A stretch of 64,000 nt of DNA from Leeuwenhoekiella polynyae (GCF_042683665.1 NZ_JBHUOO010000003.1); one strand, 5' to 3'. Shown: positions 52,525-62,483, counted from the stretch's first letter. Translations and numbers: made by a program. Notes: a model not told the origin generated them from the sequence alone.

Positions 52525-53835
52525 ATGAACATAGACAAATTAAAGCGCTCAATATCTTCCATTGAGCAAATTCCTACTCTGATTTACCTTTTTAAATGGA
52601 TTATCATTTGCACCTTGATTGGAGCAATTGCTGGTAGTATTTCGGCATTTTTTCTACTCAGTCTAGAGTGGGCGACTAACTATCGCGAATCTCATTTATG
52701 GATTATCGCCTTACTTCCTATAGGTGGTTTTATCGTAGGTCTTTCTTATCATTTATATGGAAACAGTGTTGTAAAAGGTAATAACCTCCTGCTAGAAGAA
52801 TTTCACTCACCCAAAAAAGTGATACCTTTTAAAATGGCACCGCTAGTGCTTTTTGGTACGATTGCCACACATCTTTTTGGAGGTTCTGCCGGTCGTGAAG
52901 GCACTGCTGTACAGATAGGTGGTGCAGTTGCAGATCAGTTTACCAAACTTTTAAAACTGAATGATCAAGATCGAAAAATTCTCCTGATTGCCGGTATTAG
53001 TGCCGGTTTTGCTTCGGTTTTTGGTACGCCACTCGCCGGAGGTATTTTTGCTCTAGAAGTACTTATTTTAGGCAGAATTCGTCTGGATGCTATTGTGCCA
53101 AGTTTTCTAGCTGCTGTACTGGCTGATTATTTTTGTCAGGCCTGGGATGTGGGTCATACGCATTATCACATCCATTCTATTGCCGAAATGAGTCCGGTAA
53201 ATCTCTTATGGGCGCTACTCGCAGGAGTTATTTTTGGCTTGGTTAGTATGCTTTTCTCAAAAAGCACACATTTCTGGGGATCACAATTTAAAAAATACAT
53301 AAAGTATCCGCCCTTACGGCCATTTATTGGCGGTGCAGTGATCGCCGTTGCAGTATATTGTATTGGCACCACAAAATACATTGGACTTGGCATACCTATC
53401 ATTGTAGACTCGTTTAGTGAAGGGATGAACAAATATGACTTCCTAGTAAAAGTTTTATTTACCTCATTCACGCTGGGTGCTGGTTTTAAAGGTGGCGAAG
53501 TAACTCCGTTATTTTACATTGGTGCAACCCTTGGTAATGCACTGATCTGGTTTATTCCATTACCTATGGATTTGCTAGCCGGGATGGGTTTTGTTGCGGT
53601 TTTTGCCGGTGCGACTAACACACCTATTGCCTGTACAATTATGGGTATTGAACTTTTTGGTATTGAATCTGGCGTGTTTATCGCCATCGCATGCAGCACT
53701 GCTTACCTTTTCTCGGGTCACTCCGGTGTTTATACTTCACAAATTATAGGAAGCCCTAAAAACACGCATTACAACAGTGAAAAAGGCATCAGCCTGTCTG
53801 AAATAAGCAAGAGTAGGGAAAAGAACGAATCTTAA
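52525..53835 (+). CDS. CLC-type fluoride/proton antiporter (EriC-F)
   Basis: Inner-membrane CLC channel/transporter family protein of 436 residues with about 10-12 membrane helices. It lacks the canonical chloride filter GSGIP (the equivalent region is SVVKGNNLLLEE) and the GxFAP motif (here GGEVTPLFYIG). It has GREGT with the gating glutamate Glu125. These features are those I know from the EriC-F branch, which exports fluoride; the riboswitch directly upstream independently supports this. The gene stands alone. The C-terminus is a short hydrophilic tail. A fluoride exporter protects enolase and pyrophosphatase when fluoride enters as HF. Confidence 0.9.
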   Translation: MNIDKLKRSISSIEQIPTLIYLFKWIIICTLIGAIAGSISAFFLLSLEWATNYRESHLWIIALLPIGGFIVGLSYHLYGNSVVKGNNLLLEEFHSPKKVIPFKMAPLVLFGTIATHLFGGSAGREGTAVQIGGAVADQFTKLLKLNDQDRKILLIAGISAGFASVFGTPLAGGIFALEVLILGRIRLDAIVPSFLAAVLADYFCQAWDVGHTHYHIHSIAEMSPVNLLWALLAGVIFGLVSMLFSKSTHFWGSQFKKYIKYPPLRPFIGGAVIAVAVYCIGTTKYIGLGIPIIVDSFSEGMNKYDFLVKVLFTSFTLGAGFKGGEVTPLFYIGATLGNALIWFIPLPMDLLAGMGFVAVFAGATNTPIACTIMGIELFGIESGVFIAIACSTAYLFSGHSGVYTSQIIGSPKNTHYNSEKGISLSEISKSREKNES

Positions 53836-53848
53836 GTTCATTTAAAAC

Positions 53849-53880
53849 AAAACCCCATAGATTCAAATCTACGAGGTTTC
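53849..53880. terminator. Imperfect terminator between the CLC and GH30 genes
   Basis: An imperfect stem AACCCCATAGAT with ATCTACGAGGTT around TCAA, flanked by T-rich runs on the minus strand, lies between the convergent CLC and glucanase genes and probably serves both. Confidence 0.5.
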
Positions 53881-53907
53881 TACAAAAAACACGTCTTTGG
53901 AAAACGC

Positions 53908-55353
53908 TTAATAAACCAAGGTCTGGATACTATGGGCTGATATTTCTACAGTAGTTTCAGCCCCATTAATATATACTGAATAGGAAATATTTTCATTGGT
54001 TTTATTCATGACTACTGTAACCAGTGAATCATCATTATTTTTAAAAGTTGTACTCAATAAAACACTCCTGCTTACCGCAGAACTTAAACGTTTGGCCTCT
54101 GGCTTTATGAATTTTGAAAAATGTCCTATGTAGTAATAAGAAGGCGTGTAAATCAATTCACCAGTTGTCGTGTCGGCGTGAATAGGCGCAAAACAAAAAT
54201 TGCCTACATGGTTAGGACCTCCATTTTGATCCAGAAGGATATTCCAATCTGTCCAGGCTACCGTACCATTATTAAAATCATGTATCATTTGCTCACCGTA
54301 GCGCTCACCATTAGGCCAATATTGATATCGGGAAGCATCAAATTTTTCGATACATCCTTCGGTAAACATTAATTTTTTATCAGGAAAAGCCTCGTTAACA
54401 CGATTGACATTTTCGTAAAGGGGCTCTGCGCCGGTCCACGTCTCATACCAGTGAAAACCAGTTCCCCAGGTATATTTAGCTGCTTCAGGATCTTCAAAAA
54501 TGACATTAGAACGGTTAACCATTAGATCCCGGTTATGATCCCAAACCACGATATTTTTAGCTCCTAATCCTTCCCTTTCTAAGGTAGGCCCCAAATAATC
54601 TTTCAAAAAATCCCGCTCATCTTCAGCAGTGTAAATACATGACTCCCAGGTCTGTGTAGCCATAGGTTCGTTCTGAATGGTAAGCCCCCATATTGGCATT
54701 CCTTCAGCTTCATACGCCTTGATAAATTTGGCATAATAATTTGCCCAGTTCTGACGAAATTCCGGCTTCAACTTTCCACCTTTCAGCATAGAACCGTTTG
54801 TTTTCATAAATGCAGGTGGACTCCAGGGACTAACATACAGAGTAATTGCTCCACCGGCAGTTTCCGTAGCTTTCTTGATCATAGGGATGCGATACTCCTT
54901 ATCATGCGCTATAGAAAATGTTTTTAAGTCTGCATCCCCTTCTTCTACATAGGTATAACTCTCTGGACTGAAGTCTGAACTGTGAATGGTTGTGCGCAAC
55001 AACGAATAACCTATTCCTTTTTCAACATCATAGTAAGCATTGAGCAACTCTTGTTTCTTAGCTGCACTCAATCCATCAAAAATTACAGCACTTGCATCTG
55101 TAATAGCTCCGCCAATTCCTAACAGGCTTTGATGCTTTTTATTAGGATTAATAAAAATCGAGATTTCTGTTTCTAAAGGTTGTACGGCTGGTTTAAAGCT
55201 TAGGGTTTCGGTTTCAGCAAGTCTTAAACCTGAATCTTTTGAAGTAGTATAAACTTGAATCTTTTTATTCAGAAAATCTACTTTCTGTGCTGAAATCAGG
55301 CTTGAGTTTATACAAAGCACAAAACAACTGAAATAGTATATAAAATTTTTCAT
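53908..55353 (-). CDS. GH30 glycoside hydrolase (glucosylceramidase-like)
   Basis: Secreted enzyme of 481 residues with a cleavable signal peptide (SSLISAQ). TIM barrel of family GH30: the acid/base is Glu229 in TIQNEP, the nucleophile Glu332 in FTEGC, and the N-terminal region reads LLGIGGAITDAS. This resembles the glucocerebrosidase-type subfamily rather than the other two GH30 proteins of the cluster. It is the last gene of the polysaccharide utilisation locus. In GH30, activities include beta-glucosidase, beta-1,6-glucanase and xylanase; the surrounding genes favour beta-glucan. It lies 14 bp after the next GH30 gene. Confidence 0.9.
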   Translation of the reverse strand: MKNFIYYFSCFVLCINSSLISAQKVDFLNKKIQVYTTSKDSGLRLAETETLSFKPAVQPLETEISIFINPNKKHQSLLGIGGAITDASAVIFDGLSAAKKQELLNAYYDVEKGIGYSLLRTTIHSSDFSPESYTYVEEGDADLKTFSIAHDKEYRIPMIKKATETAGGAITLYVSPWSPPAFMKTNGSMLKGGKLKPEFRQNWANYYAKFIKAYEAEGMPIWGLTIQNEPMATQTWESCIYTAEDERDFLKDYLGPTLEREGLGAKNIVVWDHNRDLMVNRSNVIFEDPEAAKYTWGTGFHWYETWTGAEPLYENVNRVNEAFPDKKLMFTEGCIEKFDASRYQYWPNGERYGEQMIHDFNNGTVAWTDWNILLDQNGGPNHVGNFCFAPIHADTTTGELIYTPSYYYIGHFSKFIKPEAKRLSSAVSRSVLLSTTFKNNDDSLVTVVMNKTNENISYSVYINGAETTVEISAHSIQTLVY

Positions 55354-55367
55354 CTTTAGTTTTTTAG

Positions 55368-56771
55368 TTAAAATACCAGAGTACCTATGTCCCCGGAATC
55401 AAGTTTTACCAAAAGGTTAGCCTCGTTGATCTCTACCTGAATTTCTTTATCTTTTTCTGTAGTGTTCTGAAGAATAACAACTATTTCTCCATCAGGCGTT
55501 TTATAGGCTACATTAGGAATCTCGTCAGTCATTGTAGACGCGATACGCACCGAGCCCGGTTTAACAAATTTTGAAGCCTGCCCTATTATATAATACGCTG
55601 GCTCACGCTGCACGGTATCACCACTAATGGTTACGGCACCCAGACATCGGTCACAGCCACCACGATCTGTATGCGGATCCTGATTTTTATCAGCTGCCAG
55701 GTTCCATTCTAAAACAGTTTTAGACCAATTGCGCGGTGCTCCTATAATCAGGTTTTTTGTATGCCAGGAAAGTTCTTTAGCAAAATCACCCGGTGCTCCT
55801 ACCCACTGTTCAGTAAAATATAAGTTTTTATCAGGGTGTTCATCGTGCACTTTTTCAAGTGCATTGATATTCCCTCCATATAAGTGAAAAGCCGAACCAT
55901 CAATATATGGAGCCGCTTCCGGATCGTTTAATATTTCAATAGGATAATCAGGACGGTCTGCATTGTGATCATAAATAATAATCTTAGTCTCAACACCTTC
56001 GCTTTTAAATAGGGGCCCTAAATGATTTTTAATGAACTCAGCCTGTTCTGAAGCCTTCATCAAAAGACTTGGATTATTACCCGGATGTAAGGGCTCATTT
56101 TGTATCGTTACCGCATCTATAGTGATGCCATAAGCTTGCATTGCTTTTATGTATTTCACAAAATAAGCTGCATAAGCATGGTAGTATTCCGGCAATAAAC
56201 TTCCACCACGGGTATCTCCGTTATCTTTCATCCAAACCGGAGGTGACCACGGCGAACCCAGAATCTTAATATCTGGATTTATACTCAAAATCTCTTTTAA
56301 AACCGGCACCAAATGCACGGTATCCTGAGCTAAAGAAAAATGCTCAAGCGTTTCATCTGTTTCTCCTTTTGGTAAATCATTATAGGAAAATGGAGCAGCA
56401 TCCAGATCAGAAGCACCAATACTCAATCTTAAATAGCTCACTCCTAATTCTGAAGTAGCAAAAAGTTCGTTAAGCAACTCTGCTCGTGCCGTATCACTCA
56501 TTTTGTGAATATGCATTGCACTACCGCCGGTAAGGGTATAACCAAAGCCGTCCATCGTTTGGTAGGTGATTGAATCTGTCACACTAATGACCTCATCAAT
56601 TAGCGCGCTGTCTATAGTTTTTGAAAGGATTTTTCGTTCTTCAATCAGGGATTTCTCATCAAGAGAAGTTATGTAAATCAAAGCCTCATCAGATTTTTTT
56701 TCTGAAACAGAGCAACTCTGGATCAAGCTGAAAAGACAGATAAGCAGGTAGGGGTAATGATTCAATTTCAT
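55368..56771 (-). CDS. GH30 glycoside hydrolase lipoprotein
   Basis: Lipoprotein of 467 residues (lipobox SLIQSC, Cys20) with a GH30 barrel. The acid/base is Glu226 (QNEP) and the nucleophile Glu321 (FTEQ). The segment YQTMDGFGYTLTGGSAMHIHKMSD and the cysteine-containing GGCDRCLGAVTIS are shared with the GH30 protein encoded at 58529, so the two are paralogues. This group includes the exo- or endo-beta-1,6-glucanases of marine Bacteroidota. Its lipid anchor places it at a membrane, possibly at the cell surface (acidic residues follow a few positions after the cysteine). It is part of the PUL operon. Confidence 0.91.
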   Translation of the reverse strand: MKLNHYPYLLICLFSLIQSCSVSEKKSDEALIYITSLDEKSLIEERKILSKTIDSALIDEVISVTDSITYQTMDGFGYTLTGGSAMHIHKMSDTARAELLNELFATSELGVSYLRLSIGASDLDAAPFSYNDLPKGETDETLEHFSLAQDTVHLVPVLKEILSINPDIKILGSPWSPPVWMKDNGDTRGGSLLPEYYHAYAAYFVKYIKAMQAYGITIDAVTIQNEPLHPGNNPSLLMKASEQAEFIKNHLGPLFKSEGVETKIIIYDHNADRPDYPIEILNDPEAAPYIDGSAFHLYGGNINALEKVHDEHPDKNLYFTEQWVGAPGDFAKELSWHTKNLIIGAPRNWSKTVLEWNLAADKNQDPHTDRGGCDRCLGAVTISGDTVQREPAYYIIGQASKFVKPGSVRIASTMTDEIPNVAYKTPDGEIVVILQNTTEKDKEIQVEINEANLLVKLDSGDIGTLVF

Positions 56772-56788
56772 TTAAGGAAGTACTTAAT

Positions 56789-58519
56789 TTATTTGCTGAT
56801 TTTAAGGCTTTCTAGATTGAAGCCTCCTTGTTCAATTTGAAGTTTTATCGTGTTTATTCCACTATTCAGTTTTACCTGTTGCGGTGGAGTCCAATTCCAT
56901 CCTTGTGAATTCTCCAAGATTTTAAAACTGCTTGTTTCAAGCTGATTGACGTTAACAGAAATCAAGCCCGAATCACTTTCTGAACTGACTTTTAAAGAAA
57001 GCTTATAATCACCTGCTTCTTTGACGTTTATCGTATACTTAAGCCACTCCTCAGCTTGCAAATCGCCTACATAAATAAGCCCATCGTTATCTCTGAAAAT
57101 ATCCACTCCATCGTTGCGATATGTTCTTCCCAAATTCCAGCTCTGACGCTCCTTGCCTGTCGAAATATGGTAATTTGCAGATACAGTGTCATGGTAAGCA
57201 ATACCGTCTGTGCCCAAATCGTAATCAGCGGCTTGAATCATCAGTTCATTCTCGAGACGATTAATTTTAAAAGGGATAGCTTGCTGGCTCTGGGGCTGTC
57301 TAATCATAGCATCAATTACATCATAATGCACGATACAGTTTTCTATTTTAGTATTTTCTGCTAATTGCATCAAAGCCTGAAAAGCTTCTGCCTGACCTGG
57401 TTTGTCTCCACTCCCGCTCCAATAATCTAAAAGAAGCTGATAACCGGGATTTACCTGAATTTCTAATGGATTATTGAATCCTAACTTTTTAAGAGGCCAC
57501 CAGCACCAACCAATGTTATTTTTTTCCATGAGAGCAATGGCATCTTTAAACCACACATTTGAATTTTCACCTGATTCTCCCAACCAAATAGGTATGTTGT
57601 ATTGTTTACGGTAATCTAAAAACTGCTGAATGGATTCAAGATTGTTGTAATTCCAATATTTATGAAAACTCAGTACCATATTATCATCCCAAGGTGGTAA
57701 CATACCCTTGTAATTATTACCCCAGCCGTTACCTTCAATAATTATAATATGATTTTCATCGACCTCCCGCACTGCCTTTGTTAGCTTTACAAGAAGTTGA
57801 CGCAATGCTTTATTGTCAACATCTTCAATACCATTTTTATTTTTTCCTTCTTCAAAAGTCCAGTTTGGTTCATTGATCAAATCATAGGCAGCTACCCAGG
57901 TTTCATCTTTATAACGCTGGGCTATTTTTTGCCACAAGGCAGTGAGTTTATTCTGATTTTCTTGACTTTCCCATAAAGCCGGTTGTGAAGGATCTCTATC
58001 TGAAATATTCAAATCATGACCTTGCCCCCCTGGAGCAGCGTGCATATCTAAGATTAAATACATTTTATTTGCCTTACACCATGAAAGCAAGGAATCTGTA
58101 AGACGGAAACCTTCTTCAAGCCAAGTATTTTCGCCTTTAACAGGTTCCTCGTTTACCGGAAGGGTAAACAGATTATAATGCAAGGGTAAACGTATAGAAT
58201 TGAATCCCCATTTTTTAAGAGAATCAACATCACGCTTTTGCATATGCTTTTTACGCCAGGCATTGTAAAAAGTTGTGGTCTTCTCTTTACCTACCAATTG
58301 CTCCACATGTTCTTTAAAAATATACTGCTGTCCTGAAAATGGAACCTTAAGCATATAGCCTTCCTGAAGCATAAAACCGCCTAGACCAATGCCACGAAGC
58401 AATATATTATTCCCCTGCTCATCAACGATTTTGGCATTTTCAGCTTTTAAAAAGCCCTGACTATGACCACTTATACCGCATAATAAAATTACAAACAGGG
58501 CAAACTTTAATTTTCTCAT
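56789..58519 (-). CDS. GH5 glycoside hydrolase with C-terminal carbohydrate-binding module
   Basis: Secreted enzyme of 576 residues. A signal peptide ends near GISGHSQ. The GH5 barrel has its acid/base at Glu217 (DLINEP) and the nucleophile at Glu315 (IWLGESGEN). The C-terminal part (about residues 430-576) is a CBM6-like beta-sandwich with GIAYHDTVSANYH, YVGDLQAEEWLKYTINVKEAGDYKLSLKVSS and LNSGINTIKLQIEQGGFNLESLKI. GH5 enzymes with this module act on beta-glucans or mannans; a beta-glucan target fits the three GH30 neighbours. There is no lipobox, so it is probably periplasmic or released. Confidence 0.91.
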   Translation of the reverse strand: MRKLKFALFVILLCGISGHSQGFLKAENAKIVDEQGNNILLRGIGLGGFMLQEGYMLKVPFSGQQYIFKEHVEQLVGKEKTTTFYNAWRKKHMQKRDVDSLKKWGFNSIRLPLHYNLFTLPVNEEPVKGENTWLEEGFRLTDSLLSWCKANKMYLILDMHAAPGGQGHDLNISDRDPSQPALWESQENQNKLTALWQKIAQRYKDETWVAAYDLINEPNWTFEEGKNKNGIEDVDNKALRQLLVKLTKAVREVDENHIIIIEGNGWGNNYKGMLPPWDDNMVLSFHKYWNYNNLESIQQFLDYRKQYNIPIWLGESGENSNVWFKDAIALMEKNNIGWCWWPLKKLGFNNPLEIQVNPGYQLLLDYWSGSGDKPGQAEAFQALMQLAENTKIENCIVHYDVIDAMIRQPQSQQAIPFKINRLENELMIQAADYDLGTDGIAYHDTVSANYHISTGKERQSWNLGRTYRNDGVDIFRDNDGLIYVGDLQAEEWLKYTINVKEAGDYKLSLKVSSESDSGLISVNVNQLETSSFKILENSQGWNWTPPQQVKLNSGINTIKLQIEQGGFNLESLKISK

Positions 58520-58528
58520 AGTTTTATT

Positions 58529-60013
58529 TTACTCCCAGATGAATGTTCCTACCGCTCCTGCATCTAATGAAGTGACTACCCATTTACCCTTATATTTTAT
58601 ATTAAATGGAAGGTTTGTAGACCCATCATTTTCAACAATAAGTACTTTTTTACCTTCGGGAGTTAGAAAAGCGACATTGTGTAAATCACCTTTTATAGCA
58701 CTATCAATACGTACGGATCCTGCAGGTACAAACTTTGATGCCTGTGCTACAATATAATACCCTACATTTCTGGTAACGCTAGATCCATTGAGGGTTAATG
58801 CTCCTTTACAAACTGTGCACCCACCATCTGTATGTGGACCAAATCCAGAGTCGTTGGCTAAATTCCACTCCAGAGCATTTTTACTCCAGTTACGCATAGA
58901 GCCTATGATTACATTTTTTAAATGCCACTTAAGCGTTCCGCCAAAATCATCCTGAGAGGAATTGTATTGCTCTGTGAAATACACATTTTTATCAGGAAAA
59001 GCATTGTGCACAGTACTCAAAGCTGCGATATCCCCAGCATAGAGGTGAAAAGCAGATCCATCTACAAATGTATTTGCACTAGCATCATTTAAGATTGAAA
59101 TGGGATACTGGGGATTATCGCAATTGTGATCATATACCACTATTTTTGTATGTATTGAAGCCGCAGACAACGATGGCCCTAAATTGTTTTTTATAAAATT
59201 TGCTTGCTCAACTGCAGACATTTCCATACTCGGATTATTACCACCATGCAAAGGTTCATTTTGAGGGGTAAGCGCATCTATAGTTATTCCTTCTGCTTGC
59301 ATAGCATTTAAGTATTTTACCCAGTAATTTGCATATACCTCATAATATTCCGGCTTTAAACTCCCACCTAAAAAGCTGTTCTTATCTTTCATCCAAACCG
59401 GTGCAGTCCATGGGGAAGCCATAATTTTAATTTCCGGATTAATGGCTACTATTTCCTTTAGTAAGTCAATAACACCTCGATCTTTTTCTATACTGAATTC
59501 TGAAAGATCTTCATCGGTCTCACCCGCAGGCATATCATTATAAGTAAAGGGAGCTTCATTAAGGTCTGAAGCACCTACACTTATTCTCAAGTAACTAATT
59601 CCAATATCATTGGTACTTGTACCGAAAAGTTCCTGAAGTAAATCTTGCTTTTTAGCAGCTGGTAATGCATTAATCACTTGAGCACTACCACCGGTTAATG
59701 AAAACCCAAAACCATCAACCGTCTGAAAGGTCATTGACTCATCTACCTCTATGTTTGTGTAACCATTAGGGCTAGAACTAAAACTTAAATTACCAGACTG
59801 TTTAGCCAATGCTGCGCTACGATCGCCTTTGGTCAACCAAAAATCCATGTCATTTGCAGATCCTGAAGGTTCTGTAGGTGTGGTGGGGCTCTCCGGATTT
59901 TCAGGAATTTCTGTCACCTCATCATCGGTTGAAGAAGAGGAACAACTATACAGAAATGCAGGAATTAGCATTACATAAATAAGTGCGCGAAAAAGTCTTT
60001 TAGGTATTTTCAT
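58529..60013 (-). CDS. GH30 glycoside hydrolase, surface lipoprotein
   Basis: Lipoprotein of 494 residues. I start at the ATG at 60013, which gives a standard lipoprotein signal (ALIYVMLIPAFLYSC); an in-frame ATG at 60058 adds an unrelated leader. The residues after the cysteine (SSSSTDDEVTE) fit the surface-export signal, and a Pro/Thr/Ser-rich linker follows. GH30 catalytic residues are Glu253 (PQNEP) and Glu348 (FTEQ). It is a paralogue of the GH30 protein at 55368 (TFQTVDGFGFSLTGGSA, CTVCKGALTLNG). As the surface-exposed enzyme of the locus it is likely to make the first cut in the polymer. Confidence 0.9.
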   Translation of the reverse strand: MKIPKRLFRALIYVMLIPAFLYSCSSSSTDDEVTEIPENPESPTTPTEPSGSANDMDFWLTKGDRSAALAKQSGNLSFSSSPNGYTNIEVDESMTFQTVDGFGFSLTGGSAQVINALPAAKKQDLLQELFGTSTNDIGISYLRISVGASDLNEAPFTYNDMPAGETDEDLSEFSIEKDRGVIDLLKEIVAINPEIKIMASPWTAPVWMKDKNSFLGGSLKPEYYEVYANYWVKYLNAMQAEGITIDALTPQNEPLHGGNNPSMEMSAVEQANFIKNNLGPSLSAASIHTKIVVYDHNCDNPQYPISILNDASANTFVDGSAFHLYAGDIAALSTVHNAFPDKNVYFTEQYNSSQDDFGGTLKWHLKNVIIGSMRNWSKNALEWNLANDSGFGPHTDGGCTVCKGALTLNGSSVTRNVGYYIVAQASKFVPAGSVRIDSAIKGDLHNVAFLTPEGKKVLIVENDGSTNLPFNIKYKGKWVVTSLDAGAVGTFIWE

Positions 60014-60073
60014 TTTCAATAATTTTTTAATAAAATGCAGTATTGGATAATTACCCAATACTGCGTAGTTTGA

Positions 60074-60940
60074 CTAATTCGCACTTCCTCTAAACTCAAC
60101 ATTGCTTACCGAGATACCGGTAGAGCCTAAATTTTTTCCACCGCTTTTTATAACTACATATACAGTACCAGACTGCTCAAAACTCATTGAGTTTCCAGAT
60201 CCTGCACAGCTAATTTTAGAAAGTTTTCCATCAAAAGCATTATTTCCGCAACCAGCCCAGGTATTTAAAGCTATTCTAGTACCATCTGCCGAGTAATCCT
60301 GATTTTGAACCGGAGGTGTTGGTGAAACATATACTTCAAACCAAGTTTCTGTAGCACCGCTTCCGAAAACTTTCATGTCAATTGTATAGGTTTTATTTGC
60401 CTCTACCACTACAGACTGAAACAAACCTTGCTGATTGTTATCTCCACCTACAATAGTTGCACTACCTTCATTAAAGGTCCAATACGTGCCTGAATCACTA
60501 ATTTGTAAGATGCTCCATTCATCATGATCTGCCTGATTTTCAAAAGTTCCACCTTTAATTAGATTTCCTGCAACAGGATCAGAAGTTGCAACCGTAACAT
60601 CTTGAGAAGATTCGTTTATAATTCCGCCACGGCCATAAGCCTGATGTGTTATGGTATATTCACCTGCATCTGGTAGAAAAATCTCTTCTGTAAATGAACC
60701 TGCATAAAAACCATCTCCGGTATTCCAAAGAGATTTTAAAACATTATCCCGGTTTGCATCTAATACAAAACGGTTAGGCTCGCCACTTACAGCTTCTACA
60801 GTAAAAGAAGCATCTACATTAGGATCGCTAAGGCCATTACCATTTGTAACTTCATCTGGCTGGCAAGCTGTTAAGCCCAATAAGGCAACAAAAAGACTTG
60901 CGAAGCCAATGGATTTTGATTTTATAATTTGTGATGTCAT
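60074..60940 (-). CDS. PKD-domain surface glycan-binding lipoprotein (SusE-position)
   Basis: Lipoprotein of 288 residues (lipobox GLTAC followed by QPDEV, a surface-export type signal). A PKD-like beta-sandwich (about residues 45-120, GDGFYAGSFTEEIFLPDAGEYTITHQAYGRGG) is followed by a second beta-sandwich (about 130-285, ESGTYWTFNEGSATIVGG and AGSGNSMSFEQSGTVYVVIKSGG) that resembles carbohydrate-binding modules. There are no catalytic residues. Its place directly after susD is that of surface glycan-binding proteins, which hold the polymer near SusCD. It follows susD by 16 bp. Confidence 0.85.
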   Translation of the reverse strand: MTSQIIKSKSIGFASLFVALLGLTACQPDEVTNGNGLSDPNVDASFTVEAVSGEPNRFVLDANRDNVLKSLWNTGDGFYAGSFTEEIFLPDAGEYTITHQAYGRGGIINESSQDVTVATSDPVAGNLIKGGTFENQADHDEWSILQISDSGTYWTFNEGSATIVGGDNNQQGLFQSVVVEANKTYTIDMKVFGSGATETWFEVYVSPTPPVQNQDYSADGTRIALNTWAGCGNNAFDGKLSKISCAGSGNSMSFEQSGTVYVVIKSGGKNLGSTGISVSNVEFRGSAN

Positions 60941-60956
60941 ATCTAAAACACTTGGA

Positions 60957-62471
60957 TTAATAATTAGGATTCTGAACGATTAGTGTATTTTCTAATTCGT
61001 TAAGTGGAATAGGTAATATTTCATTTTTACTTGCTGTAAACCCACGGTCTGCCAGAACAGATGCTGCTCTATCTGTACGAACCAGGTCAAACCAGCGATG
61101 TCCTTCTCCTGCAAGTTCACGGCGGCGTTCTAACATTATATTATCCATACTAACAGGTACCGGTGCAAGACCTACACGGGCACGTACAGCATCAAGTAAT
61201 GCCTGTGCTCTAGCACCTGAAGCACCCAGAGCTTCGGCTTCCATCAGATAGGTATCTGCAAGCCTTATGATATATACGTTTTGTCTGTAGTTTAATTCAA
61301 CATTTCCACCACCTGTTGATTTTTCAGAATTAAGAGGCATAAATTTTTTGAGAAAATAACCAGTGTCTTTATTACCCGGCGTATAAGTAGCTTCTCCTGC
61401 AGCTTCTAATGCTTTTAGATCTGCAATTGTAGCGTCAAACCTGGGGTCACCATTTAAAACATCATATAAACCTTGAGTTACGGTATTAAAACTCCATCCC
61501 CCTGCGTAATCAGGCGCAGAAGAACCAGCAGTTCTAGAGTAACCACGCGGACCTACCATTTGATTTACAGTATTTCCTTCATTTTGACCACCACCCCAAA
61601 TGTCATAATTAACGTTGGCAAGACTGGTTGCAGCAACTTCAAGAATTGATTCTGAATTAAACTCGTTGTCTAGACTGAATAGATCTGCAAAATTATCTAC
61701 CAATTTATAGCCATATTTACTCGTTCCGCCGGGAGTACCATTTACCTCTGCAAATTGTTGAGCGGCCATCTGGTTTTTGTCTTCATACAAGTAAACTTTT
61801 CCTAATAAAGCCTGCACACTCCCTTGTGTTAGACGCCCGGCTTCATTCTCTAAATCTGTGATACGTGACGGTAGGTCAGGTAAAGCTTCAGTTAAATCTG
61901 TTTCAATTTGTGCATATACCGCTTCCGGATCTGCCTGTTCAATATTGTAAATCTCACTGGTCAAAATAGGTTCCGTAAACAAAGGCACATTTCTGAACAA
62001 TCTAACCAATTCAAAATAGTAGTATGCTCTTAGTGCCTTTGCCTCTGCTGTAAACCGAGTACGCAAGGCTTCATCCATAGGTACATCTGGTAATTTTTGC
62101 AGTAAAATATTTGTTCTGAAAACACCTTGAAAATAATCGTTCCAGAAACTCCCTGGAATTGTGGAAGCATCTATACTGTAATTAGAAAATGACTGAATGC
62201 CAATACCATCTGAGGGTCCACCGCCACCGGCAAAAAAATCGTCAGATCCTGCATTCATCATAGTGATCATATTTTCAAAACTTTTTGACTGCTTACCCAT
62301 AATGTCATAGGTTGCTACAAGCCCTGAGTATGCCTCACTCTCATTTGAATAATAGTTGTCAACTAATGGCTGCCCTAATGGATCAAGCTCTATATATTCT
62401 TTAGAACATGAAAGCAAAGAAGCTGTCATTAAAAGTCCGACAGCCGGATATAAAATTGTTTTTAGTTTCAT
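60957..62471 (-). CDS. SusD/RagB family nutrient-binding lipoprotein
   Basis: Outer-membrane lipoprotein of 504 residues (lipobox SLLSC then SKEYIELDP) that caps the SusC transporter and binds oligosaccharide. The N-terminal SusD-like motif DPLGQPLVDNYYSNESEAYSGLVATYDIMG, the helical TPR scaffold (EAKALRAYYYFELVRLFRNVPLFTEPI) and the C-terminal signature MLERRRELAGEGHRWFDLVRTDRA are present. It lies 12 bp after susC in the same operon. Confidence 0.96.
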   Translation of the reverse strand: MKLKTILYPAVGLLMTASLLSCSKEYIELDPLGQPLVDNYYSNESEAYSGLVATYDIMGKQSKSFENMITMMNAGSDDFFAGGGGPSDGIGIQSFSNYSIDASTIPGSFWNDYFQGVFRTNILLQKLPDVPMDEALRTRFTAEAKALRAYYYFELVRLFRNVPLFTEPILTSEIYNIEQADPEAVYAQIETDLTEALPDLPSRITDLENEAGRLTQGSVQALLGKVYLYEDKNQMAAQQFAEVNGTPGGTSKYGYKLVDNFADLFSLDNEFNSESILEVAATSLANVNYDIWGGGQNEGNTVNQMVGPRGYSRTAGSSAPDYAGGWSFNTVTQGLYDVLNGDPRFDATIADLKALEAAGEATYTPGNKDTGYFLKKFMPLNSEKSTGGGNVELNYRQNVYIIRLADTYLMEAEALGASGARAQALLDAVRARVGLAPVPVSMDNIMLERRRELAGEGHRWFDLVRTDRAASVLADRGFTASKNEILPIPLNELENTLIVQNPNY

Positions 62472-62483
62472 AACTCTAGTTTT

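Noticed and set aside
52525..53835. Plain chloride channel annotation for the CLC protein
   Set aside because: The chloride filter motifs are missing, fluoride-branch residues are present, and a fluoride riboswitch precedes the gene.
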